From Flavobacteriaceae bacterium (lineage in GTDB: Bacteria; Bacteroidota; Bacteroidia; Flavobacteriales; Flavobacteriaceae), in contig JABDMQ010000272.1 of assembly GCA_013001365.1 (NCBI GenBank), forward strand, positions 1-8,172: a stretch of DNA of 8,172 nucleotides, in the 5' to 3' direction. How positions within the stretch are numbered: position 1 is the stretch's first letter; each line of letters begins with the position of its first letter. Below, one piece after another: positions 5,925-8,172 of the stretch. The notes under the pieces were generated by a model. It had not been told where the DNA came from. It did not search any database and worked only from the letters and a program-made list of their open reading frames with translations. The position numbers and the translations under genes are program-made.

Positions 5925-8172
5925 ATGAAAATTATGAAAATCAAGGTATTTGCCATTGCAGCAATGCTTATTGTAGGTTTTACATCTTGCAAGCAAGATG
6001 GAGCAGGTGGCGATAAACTGGCCTTGGAATATGAGAAATATGAGTTGGACAATGGTCTTCAGGTGGTACTGCACCAAGATAAATCAGACCCTATTGTTTC
6101 TTTGGCCATTCAGTATGGTGTTGGTTCTAACCGAGAAAAAACCGGTAGAACCGGATTTGCCCATTTATTCGAGCATATGTTGTTCCAAGAATCCGAGAAT
6201 GTGGCACAAGACCAATTCTTCAAGAAGATACAGGATGCTGGTGGAACATTGAATGGAGGAACATGGAAAGATGGCACCATCTACTACGAAGTAGTTCCTA
6301 ATAATGCCATGGAAATGATCATGTGGCTAGAAAGCGATCGTATGGGCTATTTGATAAATACAGTTACAGAATCAGCTTTCTATAATCAGCAGGAAGTTGT
6401 CCAAAACGAGAAAAGACAACGCGTTGACAATAATCCATATGGCCATACCAGATGGGTAATCGACAAAGCAATTTATCCTGAAGGACATCCATACAATTGG
6501 CAAGTAATTGGCGAATTAGTCGATCTACAGAATGCTACTATAGAAGATGTCAAGGAGTTTTACGACAAGTATTATGGCCCGAACAATGCAACTTTGGTAT
6601 TGGCAGGAGACTTTGAAACTGATGAAGCCAAAGCCCTGATCGAAAAATATTTCGGGGAGATCAAAAGACGCCAGGAGGTCGCCAAGTTGGAGCCTCAACC
6701 AGTTACTATAAACGAAACTAAGCGTTTTATGCATGAAGATAACTTTGCAAAAGCGCCACAGCTAAATATGGTTTGGCCAACTGTCCAACAATATACAGAT
6801 GATGCTTATGCTTTGGATTTTTTAGGTCAACTACTAGCAAATGGCAAGAAGGCTCCATTGTATAAGGTCCTGGTAAAAGAGAAGGAATTGACCTCAAGTA
6901 CAAATGCCTGGAATAGTTCACAGGAAATAGCAGGAGATTTCAGGATCAATATTACTGCTAACGATGGGAAAAGCTTGGCAGATGTCGAAGATGCTATTTT
7001 CGAAGCATTAGAAAAATTTGAAACCGAAGGAATTACAGATAGGGATATCGAACGAATCAAGGCAAGTCTTGAAACCGATTTTTATAACGGCATTAGTAGC
7101 GTCCTCGGTAAATCCTTCCAGTTAGCGCAATACAATGTTTTTGCAGGAGATCCTGGTTTTATCACTGAAGATATCGAGAATATCAAGAAGGTTACCAAGG
7201 ATGATGTCATGCGAGTATATGAGAATTATATCAAGGACAAGCCATATATCTTAACAAGTTTCGTCCCTAAGGGACAAGTCGATTTGGCTGCAAAGAATTC
7301 GCAAGTTGCGGCCGTGGTAGAGGAGGAGATAAAGGAAAATGTTGAAAAAGCCATCGTCGATGCAGAAGATGAAGTCGCTAAAACGCCTTCCGTTTTTGAT
7401 AGGTCGGTAGAACCAGAACAAGGCGAATCACCTAAGCTTAACATACCGGAATCTTGGGACACGACACTTGCAAATGGCATGAGGGTTTACGGAATCGAGC
7501 AAACCGAATTACCACTGGTTAACTTCAGTATGACCATTGATGGTGGACATTTACTGGATTCTTTTGATAAAGTTGGAGTTGCAAACCTCATGACCGATAT
7601 CATGATGGAAGGAACAGCTAATAAGACACCTGAAGAACTTGAAGAAGAAATTGAACTGTTAGGTGCCTCCATTAACATGGTTACTGGACGAGAGTCCATT
7701 ACAATTCGAGGGAATACACTTGTAAGGAACTTCGAAAAGACCATGGACCTAGTTGAAGAGATTTTACTTGAACCAAGGTGGGATGAAGAGGAGTTAGGAC
7801 GCATCAAGACCAGTACGATCAATCGCATCAAGCGCTCGGCTGCGAATCCTAATATCGTCGCTCGAAATGTATACAACAAGTTGATCTATGGCGAAGATCA
7901 TCCTTTTGCACATCCTACAAGCGGGACAGAAGAATCTGTAGAATCCATTACAATGGAAGACCTTAAGGCCTTCTACGATAAGAATTATTCGCCATCGGTG
8001 AGCAGATTTCATATTGTTGGTAATATAAACCAGAAGAATGCCCTTAAAGCGTTGAAGGACCTAGAATCAAAGTGGGAAGCTAAGGATGTTGAAATTCCGA
8101 CATTTGAAGTGAGTAATGATAGGGACAAGTCTTCCTTGTATTTTGTTGATATACCAAATGCCAAACAATCTG
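5925..8172 (+). CDS. M16 (pitrilysin/insulinase-type) zinc-protease lipoprotein, 3' end beyond window
   Basis: An open frame of 749 codons runs from ATG 5925 off the right edge without a stop. The first 22 residues form a lipoprotein signal peptide (MKIMKIKVFAIAAMLIVGFTSC) with lipid-attachment Cys22. The N-terminal M16 domain has the inverted zinc motif HLFEH (His80, Glu83, His84), with Glu162 in QNEKRQRVDNNPYG as the probable third zinc ligand. A second M16 half begins near residue 508 after an acidic linker. In it the zinc site aligns as NLMTD (Asn554, Thr557, Asp558), so that half is catalytically dead, as in other two-domain M16 proteases where it helps form the substrate chamber. About 180 residues are probably missing, judging from the usual size of roughly 900-950. 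The expected location is the periplasmic face of the inner or outer membrane, with a role in peptide degradation; the substrate is unknown. An in-frame second ATG at 5934 is an alternative start. Confidence 0.93.
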   Translation, partial: MKIMKIKVFAIAAMLIVGFTSCKQDGAGGDKLALEYEKYELDNGLQVVLHQDKSDPIVSLAIQYGVGSNREKTGRTGFAHLFEHMLFQESENVAQDQFFKKIQDAGGTLNGGTWKDGTIYYEVVPNNAMEMIMWLESDRMGYLINTVTESAFYNQQEVVQNEKRQRVDNNPYGHTRWVIDKAIYPEGHPYNWQVIGELVDLQNATIEDVKEFYDKYYGPNNATLVLAGDFETDEAKALIEKYFGEIKRRQEVAKLEPQPVTINETKRFMHEDNFAKAPQLNMVWPTVQQYTDDAYALDFLGQLLANGKKAPLYKVLVKEKELTSSTNAWNSSQEIAGDFRINITANDGKSLADVEDAIFEALEKFETEGITDRDIERIKASLETDFYNGISSVLGKSFQLAQYNVFAGDPGFITEDIENIKKVTKDDVMRVYENYIKDKPYILTSFVPKGQVDLAAKNSQVAAVVEEEIKENVEKAIVDAEDEVAKTPSVFDRSVEPEQGESPKLNIPESWDTTLANGMRVYGIEQTELPLVNFSMTIDGGHLLDSFDKVGVANLMTDIMMEGTANKTPEELEEEIELLGASINMVTGRESITIRGNTLVRNFEKTMDLVEEILLEPRWDEEELGRIKTSTINRIKRSAANPNIVARNVYNKLIYGEDHPFAHPTSGTEESVESITMEDLKAFYDKNYSPSVSRFHIVGNINQKNALKALKDLESKWEAKDVEIPTFEVSNDRDKSSLYFVDIPNAKQS

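Noticed and set aside
5998..6252. 84-codon plus-strand frame inside the start of the M16 gene
   Set aside because: It is out of frame with the clear lipoprotein signal peptide and HLFEH motif of the real gene.
7226..8012. Serine-rich minus-strand open frames opposite the M16 gene, the longest 130 codons
   Set aside because: They are antisense shadows of the M16 reading frame; the serine richness reflects Glu/Asp-rich codons read in reverse.

Overview
The window looks like chromosomal DNA of a marine-type Flavobacteriia (phylum Bacteroidota). The reasons are a moderately AT-rich composition, the absence of clear Shine-Dalgarno sequences before the starts, one good match to the Bacteroidota promoter -7 element (TAnnTTTG), and protein sequences of flavobacterial type (YifB without its usual cysteines, an AlgI-like MBOAT ending in QEFIYFQF, and an M16 lipoprotein). 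I see no tRNA, rRNA, CRISPR array, insertion sequence or phage gene.

Layout. Bases 2-1063 (+) hold the C-terminal two thirds of a YifB/ComM-type AAA+ ATPase cut by the left edge. It converges on a 720-residue membrane-anchored TPR protein (1064-3226, -), and the two stop codons abut with no base between them. Upstream of that gene lies a minus-strand pair: an AlgI-like MBOAT O-acyltransferase (4268-5716) followed by an SGNH-fold partner (3342-4268), joined by a TAATG stop/start overlap. A 208-base divergent intergenic region (5717-5924) separates this pair from an M16 zinc-protease lipoprotein (5925 to the right edge, +), which continues outside the window.

How the genes fit together. The MBOAT/SGNH pair is one functional unit that probably moves an acyl group (typically acetyl) across the inner membrane onto a polymer. 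No polymer synthesis genes lie nearby, so the substrate is unknown. The TPR protein has three predicted membrane helices, a TolB-like domain, TPRs and a C-terminal beta-rich module. It has no visible DNA-binding or enzymatic domain and is clearly more AT-rich than its neighbours over most of its length. It is the least understood gene here. YifB and the M16 protease look like ordinary chromosomal neighbours. I do not see convincing evidence for a new multi-gene system; the TPR protein and the translation starts of the minus-strand genes are the points most worth a second look.
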